The position numbers were made by a program, and so were the translations under genes. Shown here in pieces: positions 26,319-35,639 of a stretch of DNA of 64,000 nucleotides (position 1 is its first letter; every line of letters begins with the position of its first letter). The notes under the pieces are model-generated. The model worked only from the letters and a program-made list of their open reading frames with translations, was not told where the DNA came from and ran no database searches. The DNA comes from Sulfuricurvum sp. (GTDB lineage Bacteria; Campylobacterota; Campylobacteria; Campylobacterales; Sulfurimonadaceae), in the NCBI GenBank assembly GCA_028710885.1, contig JAQTTG010000001.1, positions 434,001-498,000 on the forward strand. Reading direction: 5' to 3'.

Positions 26319-26882
26319 ATGCTAATAGGATATATGAGAGTTTCAACCGATGGTGATCGACAAAGTACTGATTTACAGCGAGATGCACTCATTAGTGCCG
26401 GAGTGGATGAGCGAAATATTTTTGAAGACAAAGCATCGGGAGCCAAAGATGATCGTGTCGGTTTGGCGAAAGCACTGGAGTATGTCAAAGAAGGCGATAC
26501 ACTTGTCGTTTGGAAATTGGATCGATTAGGAAGGTCCCTACCCCACTTGATCGAAATCATCTCACAACTCAAATCTAAAGGTGTCGGGTTTAAATCTCTG
26601 ACTGAGGGGATGGATACTTCCAGCCCATCGGGCGAACTATTATTTCATGTGTTCGGAGCATTGGCACAGTTCGAGCGCTCACTGATTCAAGAACGGGTCA
26701 ATGCCGGATTAGCTGCCGCAAAAAAGCGCGGACGAATCGGCGGACGACCGAGAGCGATTCCTCAAGAGAAGATGGATGCTATTTTAGAAGCGTTGAATAA
26801 TGGAATGTCAAAAGCAGCTGTTTGCAGAACGTTTGAAGTGAAGCGGTCAACGTTGATTGATGCGTTAAAGCGTCAACAATAA
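26319..26882 (+). CDS. Serine recombinase (resolvase/invertase family)
   Basis: A 188-residue Hin/TnpR-type recombinase. The catalytic Ser is in IGYMRVSTDGDRQ (Ser9-10 region), with WKLDRLGRSLPHL and the E-helix LFHVFGALAQFERSLIQERVNAGL; the C-terminal HTH (RPRAIPQEKMDAIL, MSKAAVCRTFEVKRSTLIDAL) follows. ATG 26319 is chosen over TTG 26304 because GAGG is nine bases before it. It likely resolves or inverts DNA at sites such as the repeats just upstream. It stands alone, next to a tRNA gene that marks the edge of the accessory region. Confidence 0.92.
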   Translation: MLIGYMRVSTDGDRQSTDLQRDALISAGVDERNIFEDKASGAKDDRVGLAKALEYVKEGDTLVVWKLDRLGRSLPHLIEIISQLKSKGVGFKSLTEGMDTSSPSGELLFHVFGALAQFERSLIQERVNAGLAAAKKRGRIGGRPRAIPQEKMDAILEALNNGMSKAAVCRTFEVKRSTLIDALKRQQ

Positions 26883-26956
26883 TGAATTTTGCCATATAAA
26901 CATTTAACTTTATCAATTATGATCAGTGTATTGTGGAAGCTATAAATAAAGTGACG

Positions 26957-27032
26957 TGGTGGGTCAAGCAGGACTTGAACCTGCAACAACGCCGTTATGA
27001 GCGGCGGGCTCTAACCATTGAACTATTGACCC
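26957..27032 (-). tRNA. tRNA with CAU anticodon (Met or Ile2)
   Basis: Complete 76-nt cloverleaf including encoded CCA: acceptor GGGTCAA/TTGACCC, D arm GTTC...GAGC, anticodon stem CGCCG/CGGCG with loop CTCATAA, variable loop TTGTT, T arm GCAGG-TTCAAGT-CCTGC, discriminator A. CAU with a paired first base and no GGG/CCC anticodon stem rules out the usual initiator form. It is elongator Met or the lysidine-modified Ile2 type; the bases alone, without alignment, do not decide. Confidence 0.93.
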
Positions 27033-27033
27033 A

Positions 27034-27093
27034 CTAAATGAAGAAATCGGTACCCAACTCGGTACCCGTACAAATCTTAGACTGTTTAACGCC
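27034..27093 (-). pseudogene. Possible integrase 3'-end remnant next to the tRNA
   Basis: A 60-bp open stretch ending in TAG one base before the tRNA 5' end reads KICTGTELGTDFFI. GTELGT-like tails occur at the C termini of some phage integrases, from memory. The rest of the gene is gone. It lies between the intact tRNA and a truncated tRNA copy, the type of place where an integrase is expected. Weak, short evidence. Confidence 0.3.
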
Positions 27094-27127
27094 CTATCTA
27101 TCGGCGTAGAATTATTTTAATTCAACA

Positions 27128-27167
27128 CGTTATGAGCGGAGGGCTCTAACCACTGAACTATTGACCC
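27128..27167 (-). pseudogene. Truncated tRNA copy, 5' half only
   Basis: GGGTCAATAGTTCAGTGG and the following bases to CTCATAACG repeat the 5' half of the intact tRNA with two differences (AGTGG for AATGG, CCCTCCG for CCCGCCG). The copy stops in the anticodon stem; no 3' half follows. It is a scar of recombination in or next to the tRNA, or a decayed tandem copy. Confidence 0.85.
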
Positions 27168-27200
27168 GTTTTGTGGAGCGGTATTATAAACACTCTTAGT

Positions 27201-28310
27201 TTAGACGAAGCTTTTTTTACCCGTACTATCGTAAAGAAAACGAAAACGATACGCTAATAAATTTTCCATAATGGCAAATAAGACCATAAAATTGACAAAA
27301 CTACTCCCACCATAGCTAAACAGAGGCAATGGGACACCAACAACCGGTGCAAATCCAATCGTCATTGCTATATTAATACTCATATAGATAAATATCAACA
27401 AAGAGAGCCCCCCTGCAACCACTTTTATATAATAATCCTGTGCCCATGATGAAATCATAAGTAAATGCATTACCAATGCAGCGTAGAGAGAAATTAGAAT
27501 AAAGGCTCCAAAGAATCCGGTACGTTCAACAACATAAGCAAAAATAAAATCACTGGAAGCGATGGGGAGAAACTTCATCTGTGTTTGGGTTGCATTTTCT
27601 TTGTCTTTGCCAAAAAATCCACCCGATCCGATAGCAATAATCGATTGTTCAACGTGATAACTCGGTTTTTCACTGACGAAATCATTTAAACGCTGTTTTT
27701 GATAATCATGCAATTGCGTATAAATTAACGGCATAGAGATTACAAATACGGTTGCCAACCCAACCCATATTTTCCAATGCACTCCAACGATAAATAAAAT
27801 ACCAAATCCCAGCAATAACAACACAGTTGCTGTTCCCAAATCTGGTTCTTTTGCAATTAAAATAAAAGGCAAAAGGATAAAAAATGAAATTCTAAAAAAA
27901 TCTTTGAGACCATATCCCTCTCTAGGAGGAGGATTTCGACTAATCAAATACGCCATCATTAGGACAAATGCAGGTTTTATCAACTCTGAGGGCTGGAGAG
28001 TAAAGTGGATAAATGGAATTTCTATCCATCGTTTTGCACCCAATCGAGCGTGACCGACAAACTCAACAGCGATCAGCAAAATAACACTGCTCCAATAAAA
28101 TATCGGAATTGTCCAAACCATTCGGCGAAGAGGTAATAAAAATAATCCTAAAAAAACTCCGATTCCGACAAATACATAAATCAAATGTTTTTGCCCTAAA
28201 ACAGGATGTATCTCATGAATAAGCCATCCAGACATAAATATAATCGGAATCAACAAAATAACCGTTATGAAATCAAAATGTGCTAGAATTCGGCGATCTA
28301 TATTAAGCAC
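27201..28310 (-). CDS. rodA: Peptidoglycan polymerase RodA (SEDS family)
   Basis: A 369-residue SEDS glycosyltransferase that polymerises peptidoglycan for the elongasome. It has about ten membrane segments, the motif KRWIEIPFIHFTLQPSELIKPAFV and the catalytic-site region KEPDLGTATVLLLLG with the conserved Asp, and near the end VVGVPLPLFSYGGSSFV. Divergent from the rluD-like gene with a 49-bp gap. The length is normal for RodA. Confidence 0.95.
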   Translation of the reverse strand: MLNIDRRILAHFDFITVILLIPIIFMSGWLIHEIHPVLGQKHLIYVFVGIGVFLGLFLLPLRRMVWTIPIFYWSSVILLIAVEFVGHARLGAKRWIEIPFIHFTLQPSELIKPAFVLMMAYLISRNPPPREGYGLKDFFRISFFILLPFILIAKEPDLGTATVLLLLGFGILFIVGVHWKIWVGLATVFVISMPLIYTQLHDYQKQRLNDFVSEKPSYHVEQSIIAIGSGGFFGKDKENATQTQMKFLPIASSDFIFAYVVERTGFFGAFILISLYAALVMHLLMISSWAQDYYIKVVAGGLSLLIFIYMSINIAMTIGFAPVVGVPLPLFSYGGSSFVNFMVLFAIMENLLAYRFRFLYDSTGKKSFV

Positions 28311-28359
28311 TGCAATCCCGTATGTAAATTTTTAACTGATTGTATCATAAAGGACGTCA

Positions 28360-29337
28360 ATGAACAGAGAAAACGTGACACTTTATGTCGAAGAATCGAT
28401 CCGCCTGGATCTTTTTTTAGCCGGAAAGCTAGAACAAACACGCAACCAAATCACCCAACTTATCGATCAAAACTGTATTCATATTAATGGAAAAGCAACC
28501 GCTAAATCCGGACTAAAGCTCAAACCAGGGCAAAGTGTTTATATTGCATTTCCCGAAGCAAAATCCACCCCTGCACAAGTAATCGATTTTGAGGTAGAAG
28601 TTCTTTTTGAAGATGATGATGTTCTCGTCATCAACAAACCAAGTTCTCTTACCGTCCACCCTGCCCCAAGTGTCAAAGAACCGACATTGGTAGACTGGTT
28701 AAAACACAAGGGAGTAAGCCTCTCAACCCTCAGCGGTGAAGAGCGTCATGGTATTGTTCACCGCCTGGATCGCGGAACCAGTGGTGTCATGGTAGTAGCT
28801 AAAAACAATGAAGCGCATGAAGCACTTTCTTTGCAGCTTCAAGACAAAACCATGGGTCGCTATTATCTGGCAGTTATTACTCCGCCAATGAAAGATCACA
28901 TGACAATGATCGATAAACCAATAGGTCGCAGCAGTCATAATCGACTAAAAATGGCTATCAATGAAGATGGGAAAACTGCTAAAACAGAGTTTCGGCATAT
29001 ACTCATGTCGCATGATGAAACAATTGAACTGATCGGATGTAAACTCTACACCGGAAGAACCCATCAAATACGCGTCCATTTAGAGTCTATAAGCCGTCAT
29101 ATCATTGGTGATCATCTCTATGGAACCTCCTCTAAAAGCGACAAAATGGAACGTATCTTGCTTCATGCTTATACGCTCTATTTCATCCATCCTACATCCA
29201 AAGAAACCGTCCAATTTACGGCGCCTTTAGACCCCGTGATGGAAGATTATTTACAGAAACATTTTGATTCAAAGGAATTGCATGAACACATCGATCCGAT
29301 ACGCATTGAGCGTCTCTTTAGCACTGAGTCTCTTTAG
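28360..29337 (+). CDS. RluD-like 23S rRNA pseudouridine synthase
   Basis: A 325-residue enzyme with an N-terminal S4 RNA-binding domain (RLDLFLAGKLEQTRNQITQLI) and the catalytic motif HGIVHRLDRGTSGVMVVAK with the essential Asp. It makes pseudouridine in large ribosomal RNA, most likely at the RluD positions. Its last 56 bp overlap the start of the lipoprotein gene. Confidence 0.93.
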   Translation: MNRENVTLYVEESIRLDLFLAGKLEQTRNQITQLIDQNCIHINGKATAKSGLKLKPGQSVYIAFPEAKSTPAQVIDFEVEVLFEDDDVLVINKPSSLTVHPAPSVKEPTLVDWLKHKGVSLSTLSGEERHGIVHRLDRGTSGVMVVAKNNEAHEALSLQLQDKTMGRYYLAVITPPMKDHMTMIDKPIGRSSHNRLKMAINEDGKTAKTEFRHILMSHDETIELIGCKLYTGRTHQIRVHLESISRHIIGDHLYGTSSKSDKMERILLHAYTLYFIHPTSKETVQFTAPLDPVMEDYLQKHFDSKELHEHIDPIRIERLFSTESL

Positions 29338-30535
29338 CGGATGTGCTCCACAACCTACACCAGAAAAAGTTGTTACCATTGATTCGACCCTTCCGGTCAT
29401 CTCTCTGAACGGATTTATCGCGGATATTACCTCTGCAGCTTTTGAATGGAAACCTGTTGAAGATCCACGTGTAGCCGGTTATTATATTTATCGGGACACC
29501 CCAAATGGTGAAGACAAAAAACTCCATCGTATTGCAACTATCGATAGCCGTTTTGCGACCCATTTTGTTGATAATGATCTTAAATCAGCTACCCAATACC
29601 AATACCGTTTTTCTACATTTACCAAAGAAGGAACTGAATCCGTAGGAAGCGAAACACTGAATGTAGCAACACAACCTATGATTGCTCCAATCAGTTTTTT
29701 CCAATCCGTCGGTAATATGCCACGCAGTGCAAAACTCCTTTGGCGTCCGCATCCAAACGGAAAAATAAATAGCTATATCATCGAACGTCAAGATGCCGGA
29801 GATCAAAAATGGAATGAGATTGCAACCATCACAGGCCGACTCAATGCTGAATTTATCGATCGTGATTTAAAAGATGCTCATGTTTATTATTATCGAATCA
29901 AAGCAGTTACTTTTGACAAACTGGTAACGGAACCAAGTGAAACTGCAAAAGTTGTTACCAAACCGCTTCCGCCTGAAATCAAAAATATTACGGCTACCAA
30001 TAATATTCCCCATGCCATCACACTTACATGGGAACCAACGACGATTAGCGATTTGAGCCACTATAATATCTATCGATCTTCAACTTCGAACGGAACTTTT
30101 GCTTATCACGTTAAGCTTGAAACAACTACTTTTACCGATAGCATCAATGAAGATGGGAAACTCTATTTTTACAAAGTCACTGCAGTTGATAAAGATGGTC
30201 TTGAAAGCCCATTACCACTCATTACATCTCAAGGTTCTACGTTGGCAAAACCACTTACTCCGGTTGCATATGAAGGTAAAATTGTTAATAAAGCCGTTGA
30301 CTTAAAATGGAGTAATTCCGATCCTCGAACCGTCTCATACACAGTCATAAAAACCACAAAAACGAGCTGGATCACTCGAGAAAGTCTTGAAATAAATAAT
30401 ATTTCAGATACCACTTTTCATGATGCAGATATCAAAGCCGATGTACCGTATATGTATGAAATTATGAGTGTCGATAAAAACGGTATCCGTTCAGTACCGA
30501 CTGCACCTGTCGAACTTAGTTATGAGGCCAAATAA
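29282..30535 (+). CDS. Lipoprotein with fibronectin type III repeats
   Basis: A 417-residue lipoprotein. ATG 29282 follows AAAGGA and gives a lipobox (SLALSLFSGCAPQP); the track start is inside the upstream gene without a signal. About four FN3-like domains follow at roughly 100-residue spacing, each with the pattern W.P...I..Y.IYR and Y.Y.V.AVDK.G.ES. A protein of this type lies between rluD and trmB in many Campylobacterota. Its role is probably in cell envelope structure; not known precisely. Confidence 0.88.
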   Translation: MNTSIRYALSVSLALSLFSGCAPQPTPEKVVTIDSTLPVISLNGFIADITSAAFEWKPVEDPRVAGYYIYRDTPNGEDKKLHRIATIDSRFATHFVDNDLKSATQYQYRFSTFTKEGTESVGSETLNVATQPMIAPISFFQSVGNMPRSAKLLWRPHPNGKINSYIIERQDAGDQKWNEIATITGRLNAEFIDRDLKDAHVYYYRIKAVTFDKLVTEPSETAKVVTKPLPPEIKNITATNNIPHAITLTWEPTTISDLSHYNIYRSSTSNGTFAYHVKLETTTFTDSINEDGKLYFYKVTAVDKDGLESPLPLITSQGSTLAKPLTPVAYEGKIVNKAVDLKWSNSDPRTVSYTVIKTTKTSWITRESLEINNISDTTFHDADIKADVPYMYEIMSVDKNGIRSVPTAPVELSYEAK

Positions 30536-30540
30536 ATAAT

Positions 30541-31713
30541 ATGCCGCATTTAAACCTCGAATCATTTAACACGCTCACATTACCTGCATACTGCGGTGAC
30601 GTTGAGTTTTTGTTTCAAGCCGATTATGCCAATTCTGATGAAGGTGCCTTAATCGCTACTAGATATAAAGGGCGGGAATTCTTTTTAGTCTATAAAAACG
30701 GATCAAAAAAACTTCTCAAGAGTGATAAAATCACCCGTCCTTCTCCGAATTTTATCCTTAAACACGCACTACTTGCCTATGCGGAGTGTTCCGCGTCGCC
30801 CATTCTCGATTCAAATGTCGATAATGCTCCGGAGAACACCCATCTCAAAACGCATGACGCCCTCAAATCGATCTCTTATTTTGCCGAAAATTTTCCTCAG
30901 GATCGAGAAGTAAGAATCGAAATCGGATTCGGTTCGGCACGCCATCTGCTTCATCAAGCAGCGGCAAATCCCGACATCCTTTTTATCGGACTTGAGATCC
31001 ATAAACCCTCTATTGAGCAGGCACTTAAACAGATCGTTATCCAAAATCTAAACAATCTTATGATTCTCGATTACGATGCAAGACTCTTTTTGGAATTTGT
31101 CCCCTCCAATATCGTCGGTAAGATCTATGTCCATTTTCCCGTTCCTTGGGACAAAAAACCACACCGCCGTGTCATTTCGGAGGCATTTTTAAAAGAATCG
31201 GAACGTGTACTGCGCGTCGGCGGTACACTGGAATTGCGCACGGACAGCGAAAACTACTATCGTTTTGCGTTAGAAACATTCAGTTCCCCTTCTGTAAGCC
31301 GTTTCGATGTGCGTAAAAACCAAGAGATCGCTATTGTGAGCAAATACGAAGATCGTTGGAAAAAACAAGAAAAAAATATCTATGACGTCACATTCACCTG
31401 TGAAGCCGAGAGCCCTGAGCCTGACATCATCGGTGATTTTACATTTGCTGGCGCACCAATCGACGTAAACGTCATTGATCGCCTTTCCAAAGATACCTAT
31501 AAACGCGACTGGGGATTTCTCCATGTCGAACGTCTTTTTAGCATCGGTGAGAACGGCCGCATGATCCGACTGGCGATGGGAAGTTTTGATCGACCTGAGA
31601 GCACGTATGTCGTGATCGAAAACAACAGTGCCCACTATTATCCATCCTTTCCGGTTCGTTCAAGCGCGAATCTCAAAGCCCATATCTTATTAGACGAGTT
31701 GATCCATGGATAA
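30541..31713 (+). CDS. trmB: tRNA (guanine46-N7)-methyltransferase, long form
   Basis: A 390-residue enzyme, longer than the usual 210-240. The catalytic core is in the middle (about 115-260): VRIEIGFGSARHLLHQAA, FIGLEIHKPSI, and YVHFPVPWDKKPHRRVI with the conserved PxPW.K..H.RR element. Extra N- and C-terminal parts of about 100 residues each are typical for Campylobacterota TrmB. It methylates the N7 of G46 in tRNA with SAM. It starts five bases after the lipoprotein stop and overlaps ftsE by eight bases. Confidence 0.93.
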   Translation: MPHLNLESFNTLTLPAYCGDVEFLFQADYANSDEGALIATRYKGREFFLVYKNGSKKLLKSDKITRPSPNFILKHALLAYAECSASPILDSNVDNAPENTHLKTHDALKSISYFAENFPQDREVRIEIGFGSARHLLHQAAANPDILFIGLEIHKPSIEQALKQIVIQNLNNLMILDYDARLFLEFVPSNIVGKIYVHFPVPWDKKPHRRVISEAFLKESERVLRVGGTLELRTDSENYYRFALETFSSPSVSRFDVRKNQEIAIVSKYEDRWKKQEKNIYDVTFTCEAESPEPDIIGDFTFAGAPIDVNVIDRLSKDTYKRDWGFLHVERLFSIGENGRMIRLAMGSFDRPESTYVVIENNSAHYYPSFPVRSSANLKAHILLDELIHG

Positions 31714-32377
31714 AGTCATCATTGCCGAAAATCTTTCCCTCTCCTACAAAGAGTTTGAAACCATCATCAGTAAAGCTTCTTTCTCTATTGATGCAGGAAG
31801 TTTTGTATTCATCACCGGTGCCAGCGGAAGCGGTAAGTCAACTCTCCTTAAATCATTTTATGGTGCAATAGAACCTCGTGCCGGACATCTTACCGTCGGA
31901 GGAGTCAAAATGAGCCGTATAAGCACCTCTAAACTCAATTTTCTCCGTCGACATATCGGTATCGTATTTCAAGATTATAAACTTATCAAAGAGTGGACAA
32001 TCGAAAAAAATGTCATGCTTCCACTCATCATCTCAGGCTACACCAAAGATGTCAGCGGTGCCCAAGTACAAAAACTACTCGGACATGTCAAATTAATCCA
32101 CCAAGCAGGTAAATATCCACCTGAACTCAGCGGCGGGGAACAACAACGTGTTGCAATGGCACGCGCATTGGCTCATAATCCGATTTTAATCTTGGCGGAT
32201 GAGCCGACAGGTAATTTGGATGAATATTCCTCTGAAGTTATTTGGAATCTCTTAGAGGGGGCTAATACGCAATTAAAAACGACTATTATCGTCGTTACTC
32301 ACCATATCCCCTCTTCCATCAATGTTCCATACAAACATTTTCATATCGAATTAGGGAATATCCATGAAGTCTCTTAA
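31706..32377 (+). CDS. ftsE: Cell division ATPase FtsE
   Basis: A 223-residue ABC ATPase with Walker A GASGSGKST (about 39-47), Q-loop FQDYKLI, signature ELSGGEQQRVAMARAL and Walker B ILILADEPTGNLD. With FtsX it activates peptidoglycan hydrolases at division. Overlaps ftsX by 14 bases. Confidence 0.95.
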   Translation: MDKVIIAENLSLSYKEFETIISKASFSIDAGSFVFITGASGSGKSTLLKSFYGAIEPRAGHLTVGGVKMSRISTSKLNFLRRHIGIVFQDYKLIKEWTIEKNVMLPLIISGYTKDVSGAQVQKLLGHVKLIHQAGKYPPELSGGEQQRVAMARALAHNPILILADEPTGNLDEYSSEVIWNLLEGANTQLKTTIIVVTHHIPSSINVPYKHFHIELGNIHEVS

Positions 32378-33176
32378 AAATCATATATCACTTATTATTG
32401 CCCTCTTTACAGTCTTGTTTTCAGTTCAGATCTATGTTTCTGTCGACCGAACCATCGCCGCATACGAAACACGTCTAAAAAATGATTATTCAATCATTGT
32501 TGTCTCAAGCAAGCTACTCAATGTCAGCGAATTTAAAGCCATGGACAATTTGATTGACCGCAGTGAGCCGATCGCAACTGATCAGGTATTGGAACGGCTA
32601 AAAGCAGAAATGAGTCAAAAGAATCTTGATCTTCTCAAGCTTACATTGCCTAAATTTTATCGCCTCTATTTAAACCGTTTTCCAACTCCTTATGAGATTG
32701 AGAAACTTCAAAAACAACTCCAAAAAAATCCTGCGATTGAGAGAGTTGAGGGGTATGCTCAAACTCATGATACCGTCTATAAATTAATGTTGTTATTTAA
32801 AGATGTTGTTCAAGTTTTTTCCATTGTCATAGCAGCCGTTACTTCGTTGCTTATCCTAAAAGAGATGCGACTATGGCAATTTCAACATGCAGAACGAATG
32901 AGTATCATGGCACTTTTCGGTGCTCCGGTATGGCTACGTTCAGCAGTATTATTTCGACTTGCCATTGTTGATGCAATCATTGCGACATGTATGTTATGTC
33001 TTGCATTTTTTATCATCAACGAATATGGATGGATGGATGTTTTATTACATACTGTAGGTATTAAGATTCAACTCTTTAATTTTATTAACGACTCAATCCG
33101 ATCACTGATCATTGCATTAAGCGTTTCGATTGTATTAACCCTGACAATCGTTATCGGACAACAAGAAGAGGAATAG
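32364..33176 (+). CDS. ftsX: Cell division protein FtsX
   Basis: A 270-residue membrane protein: one N-terminal helix (about 6-28), a periplasmic part of about 130 residues and three helices near the end (about 150-175, 195-220 and 240-262). Sequence conservation is low in this phylum, but the position between ftsE and an M23 peptidase and the topology match FtsX. Confidence 0.9.
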   Translation: MKSLKNHISLIIALFTVLFSVQIYVSVDRTIAAYETRLKNDYSIIVVSSKLLNVSEFKAMDNLIDRSEPIATDQVLERLKAEMSQKNLDLLKLTLPKFYRLYLNRFPTPYEIEKLQKQLQKNPAIERVEGYAQTHDTVYKLMLLFKDVVQVFSIVIAAVTSLLILKEMRLWQFQHAERMSIMALFGAPVWLRSAVLFRLAIVDAIIATCMLCLAFFIINEYGWMDVLLHTVGIKIQLFNFINDSIRSLIIALSVSIVLTLTIVIGQQEEE

Positions 33177-34394
33177 ATGAAATTACCCCTCTCAATAGTT
33201 GTAGCAACATTACTCTCCGTAAGCTTATATGCTGCGGTGCAGATTGATGAAAAAATAAAAACAACAGCCAGTAAATTAAATGAGACGAAACAAACTTTTT
33301 CCAGCTTGAATGCCAAGCTCGAAATTACTGCCTCTAAAATCATTCAACAAAAACAAATCGTAGGGACACAGGAAGAACATATAAATACCCTCGTTGAACA
33401 GCTTAAAACCAAAGAATCAGTCTATCAATCCAACAAATCGACGCTCAAAGGATTAGAAGTCCAACAAGATTCATTGATAAAAACTCAAAACGATATAGAG
33501 CAGCGTCTTGTTTTTGCTATAGCACGAAACACCTCAATATCATTATTAATCAATGATGATCGTGCAAAAGAAGCCGATGCAATCATCACCGAGGAAGCGC
33601 TTAAAATTCATCTCAAACAAATTCATCAAGAGATAAAAGATCTTAACTCTGTGTACGCTGATAATGCAGAAAAAATTTCAGGACTCACCTCACAAACAAC
33701 CGTTCTTAAACAATCTATCGCTGTTATCGATAAACAAAAAAATAATGTACTTGAAACGAAAAAAGAGAATGAAAAAGCAATAGCTCTGTTAGAAAAAGAG
33801 AAAAATGAGTACAAAAAATCGCTTGATAAAATTCTGGATCAACAACGCTCACTTCAAAATACCCTTGCAAGCCTAAATATTATTAAACGAGAACTGCAAA
33901 AACCTAAGAAAGTACCTCCACCATTAGTAGCACCTAAACCTGGGTACAAACCGGTACCCGAGGATGTTCGAGAAGCGGTATCAGAGTATCGTCCTTCCAA
34001 CATCGCTGCATACGCCGGAGAAAGAACGATTGCACCGCTAGAAAGCTACGTCGTTACAAAACGCTTTGGTCCTTATACAGATCCTGTTTACGGAATTAAA
34101 ATTTTCAATGAATCTGTATCTTTACGGCCAAACGAAAGCGATGCAAAAGTAAAAGCTGTCCTCAATGGAAAAGTTATTTTCGCCAAACCTACTGCGATGC
34201 TTGAAAATGTCATTATTATTGAACATGATAACGGACTGCATACCATCTATGCTCATCTGGATAAAATTGCGCCTACTGTTGAAGTGGGAAAACGGCTCAA
34301 ACAAGGATCGATAATAGGACGAGTTGAAAAAGAACTAATGTTCCAAGTAACCCAGAGAAATGCCCATATTGATCCTCTGCAAATGATTCATTAA
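33177..34394 (+). CDS. EnvC-like M23 murein hydrolase activator
   Basis: A 405-residue exported protein: signal peptide MKLPLSIVVATLLSVSLYA, a long coiled coil (about 20-245) and a C-terminal LytM/M23 domain (about 280-405). The M23 part has VKAVLNGKVIFAKPT and IIEHDNGLHTIYAHLDKI; the H..H of TIYAHLD is present but the first zinc His-x3-Asp is replaced (RPNESDAKV), so it is probably an inactive activator like EnvC rather than an enzyme. The ATG directly follows the ftsX stop, so FtsEX-dependent control is likely. Confidence 0.9.
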   Translation: MKLPLSIVVATLLSVSLYAAVQIDEKIKTTASKLNETKQTFSSLNAKLEITASKIIQQKQIVGTQEEHINTLVEQLKTKESVYQSNKSTLKGLEVQQDSLIKTQNDIEQRLVFAIARNTSISLLINDDRAKEADAIITEEALKIHLKQIHQEIKDLNSVYADNAEKISGLTSQTTVLKQSIAVIDKQKNNVLETKKENEKAIALLEKEKNEYKKSLDKILDQQRSLQNTLASLNIIKRELQKPKKVPPPLVAPKPGYKPVPEDVREAVSEYRPSNIAAYAGERTIAPLESYVVTKRFGPYTDPVYGIKIFNESVSLRPNESDAKVKAVLNGKVIFAKPTAMLENVIIIEHDNGLHTIYAHLDKIAPTVEVGKRLKQGSIIGRVEKELMFQVTQRNAHIDPLQMIH

Positions 34395-34407
34395 ATCCTG
34401 TACGTGG

Positions 34408-35124
34408 TTAAAACGGCCAAACGGCGCTGGCAATTTTGCTAGCCCATCCTTGGTTGATTGAGCGATCAATATCCCCTTCGTTCGCATACATAATTTTAGC
34501 ATCCGAAATTTTTGCAGAAGTGATCTGATTGTATTGGTCAATATCATACGGTCGAATAACCCCACTTAGTTGCATAATCTGTTTTTGGTCATCCACCATA
34601 ATCTCGCGACGACCGGTGATAAAGTAGTTTCCATTAGACATGACTTTAACAATTCGTGCCGATACAGTTGTTGTAAAAGTTGCATTTTTAGTTGCACTTC
34701 CAGATCCGCTATATGAGCTTGTCGATCCTCCTGTTAAACCGATATTTCCCAATCCATTTAATTTACTTACAGCTGAACTAACCGCAGCATTTTGTCCCCC
34801 CGAAGTAAATATACCACCATTTAATCCTAAGGTATCCGCTTCTGAAAGAGATTTTTTACCGGCATTGGAGCTACTAGCCGTTTCCGAAATAACGACAGTA
34901 ACGATATCGCTTACATGCATCGCTTTATGATCTGAAAAAAGTGGATTATCCCCTTGTCCAAACAAACTCCCTTGAGAGACAAAAGTATTTTCTTCTTCAC
35001 GCGGAGGCATCTCTTCTACATATTTAGGAGGACTAAATGCCATATCAGGTTCAGTAAGATGAGATGTACATCCTCCCATTATCAAACTCAAGGTCACAAG
35101 CGAAAGATGGGTAAATGTACGCAT
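34408..35124 (-). CDS. flgH: Flagellar L-ring lipoprotein FlgH
   Basis: A 238-residue outer membrane lipoprotein with lipobox LSLIMGGCTSHL. FlgH motifs: GSLFGQGDNPLFSDHKAMHVSDIVTVVI, SARIVKVMSNGNYFITGRREI and GVIRPYDIDQYNQITS. It forms the L-ring around the flagellar rod. Convergent with the M23 gene (13-bp gap). Confidence 0.95.
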   Translation of the reverse strand: MRTFTHLSLVTLSLIMGGCTSHLTEPDMAFSPPKYVEEMPPREEENTFVSQGSLFGQGDNPLFSDHKAMHVSDIVTVVISETASSSNAGKKSLSEADTLGLNGGIFTSGGQNAAVSSAVSKLNGLGNIGLTGGSTSSYSGSGSATKNATFTTTVSARIVKVMSNGNYFITGRREIMVDDQKQIMQLSGVIRPYDIDQYNQITSAKISDAKIMYANEGDIDRSINQGWASKIASAVWPF

Positions 35125-35186
35125 ACTGCTAAATCCTATGGGAATATTTAGCTATAATAAAGCAAAAATAGTTCCAAAGGATATTT

Positions 35187-35630
35187 ATGAGTTTAAAAGA
35201 ACAAATCAATAACGATATTAAGACGGCAATGAAAGAAAAAAATGTTTCTACTCGTGATGCCCTTAGATTACTTAGCAGCGCAATGAAACAGATTGAAGTG
35301 GATGAACGCAAAGAATTAAGCGATGATGATATCATCAAAATTATTCAGAAACAAGTCAAACAGCGCAATGACGCTATGATCCAATATCGAGATGCCGGAC
35401 GTGAAGACCTATACGAAAAAGAAGCAGCAGAAGCAGCTATATTTGAAACCTATCTCCCAAAACAGCTTAGCGATGAAGAGTTAGAAAATGCGCTTCGTAC
35501 AATCATTGCTGAAACAGGTGCTGAATCGATGAAAGATATTGGCCGTGTAATGGGAGCTGCTTCTAAAACTCTAGGGGCTCAAGCAGATGGCAAACGCATC
35601 AATGAGTGTGCAAAAAAGATTTTAAGCTAA
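35187..35630 (+). CDS. GatB/YqeY-domain protein
   Basis: A 147-residue YqeY-like protein (MSLKEQINNDIKTAMKEK, LPKQLSDEELENALRTII, DIGRVMGAASKTLGAQADGK). The domain is shared with the tail of GatB, and may bind tRNA or serve as an adaptor. GGATATTT precedes the ATG. The diguanylate cyclase gene follows nine bases downstream. Confidence 0.93.
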   Translation: MSLKEQINNDIKTAMKEKNVSTRDALRLLSSAMKQIEVDERKELSDDDIIKIIQKQVKQRNDAMIQYRDAGREDLYEKEAAEAAIFETYLPKQLSDEELENALRTIIAETGAESMKDIGRVMGAASKTLGAQADGKRINECAKKILS

Positions 35631-35639
35631 AGGCAATAT

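Noticed and set aside
27128-27167. Second functional tRNA
   Set aside because: Only the 5' half is present; the sequence after the anticodon does not pair.
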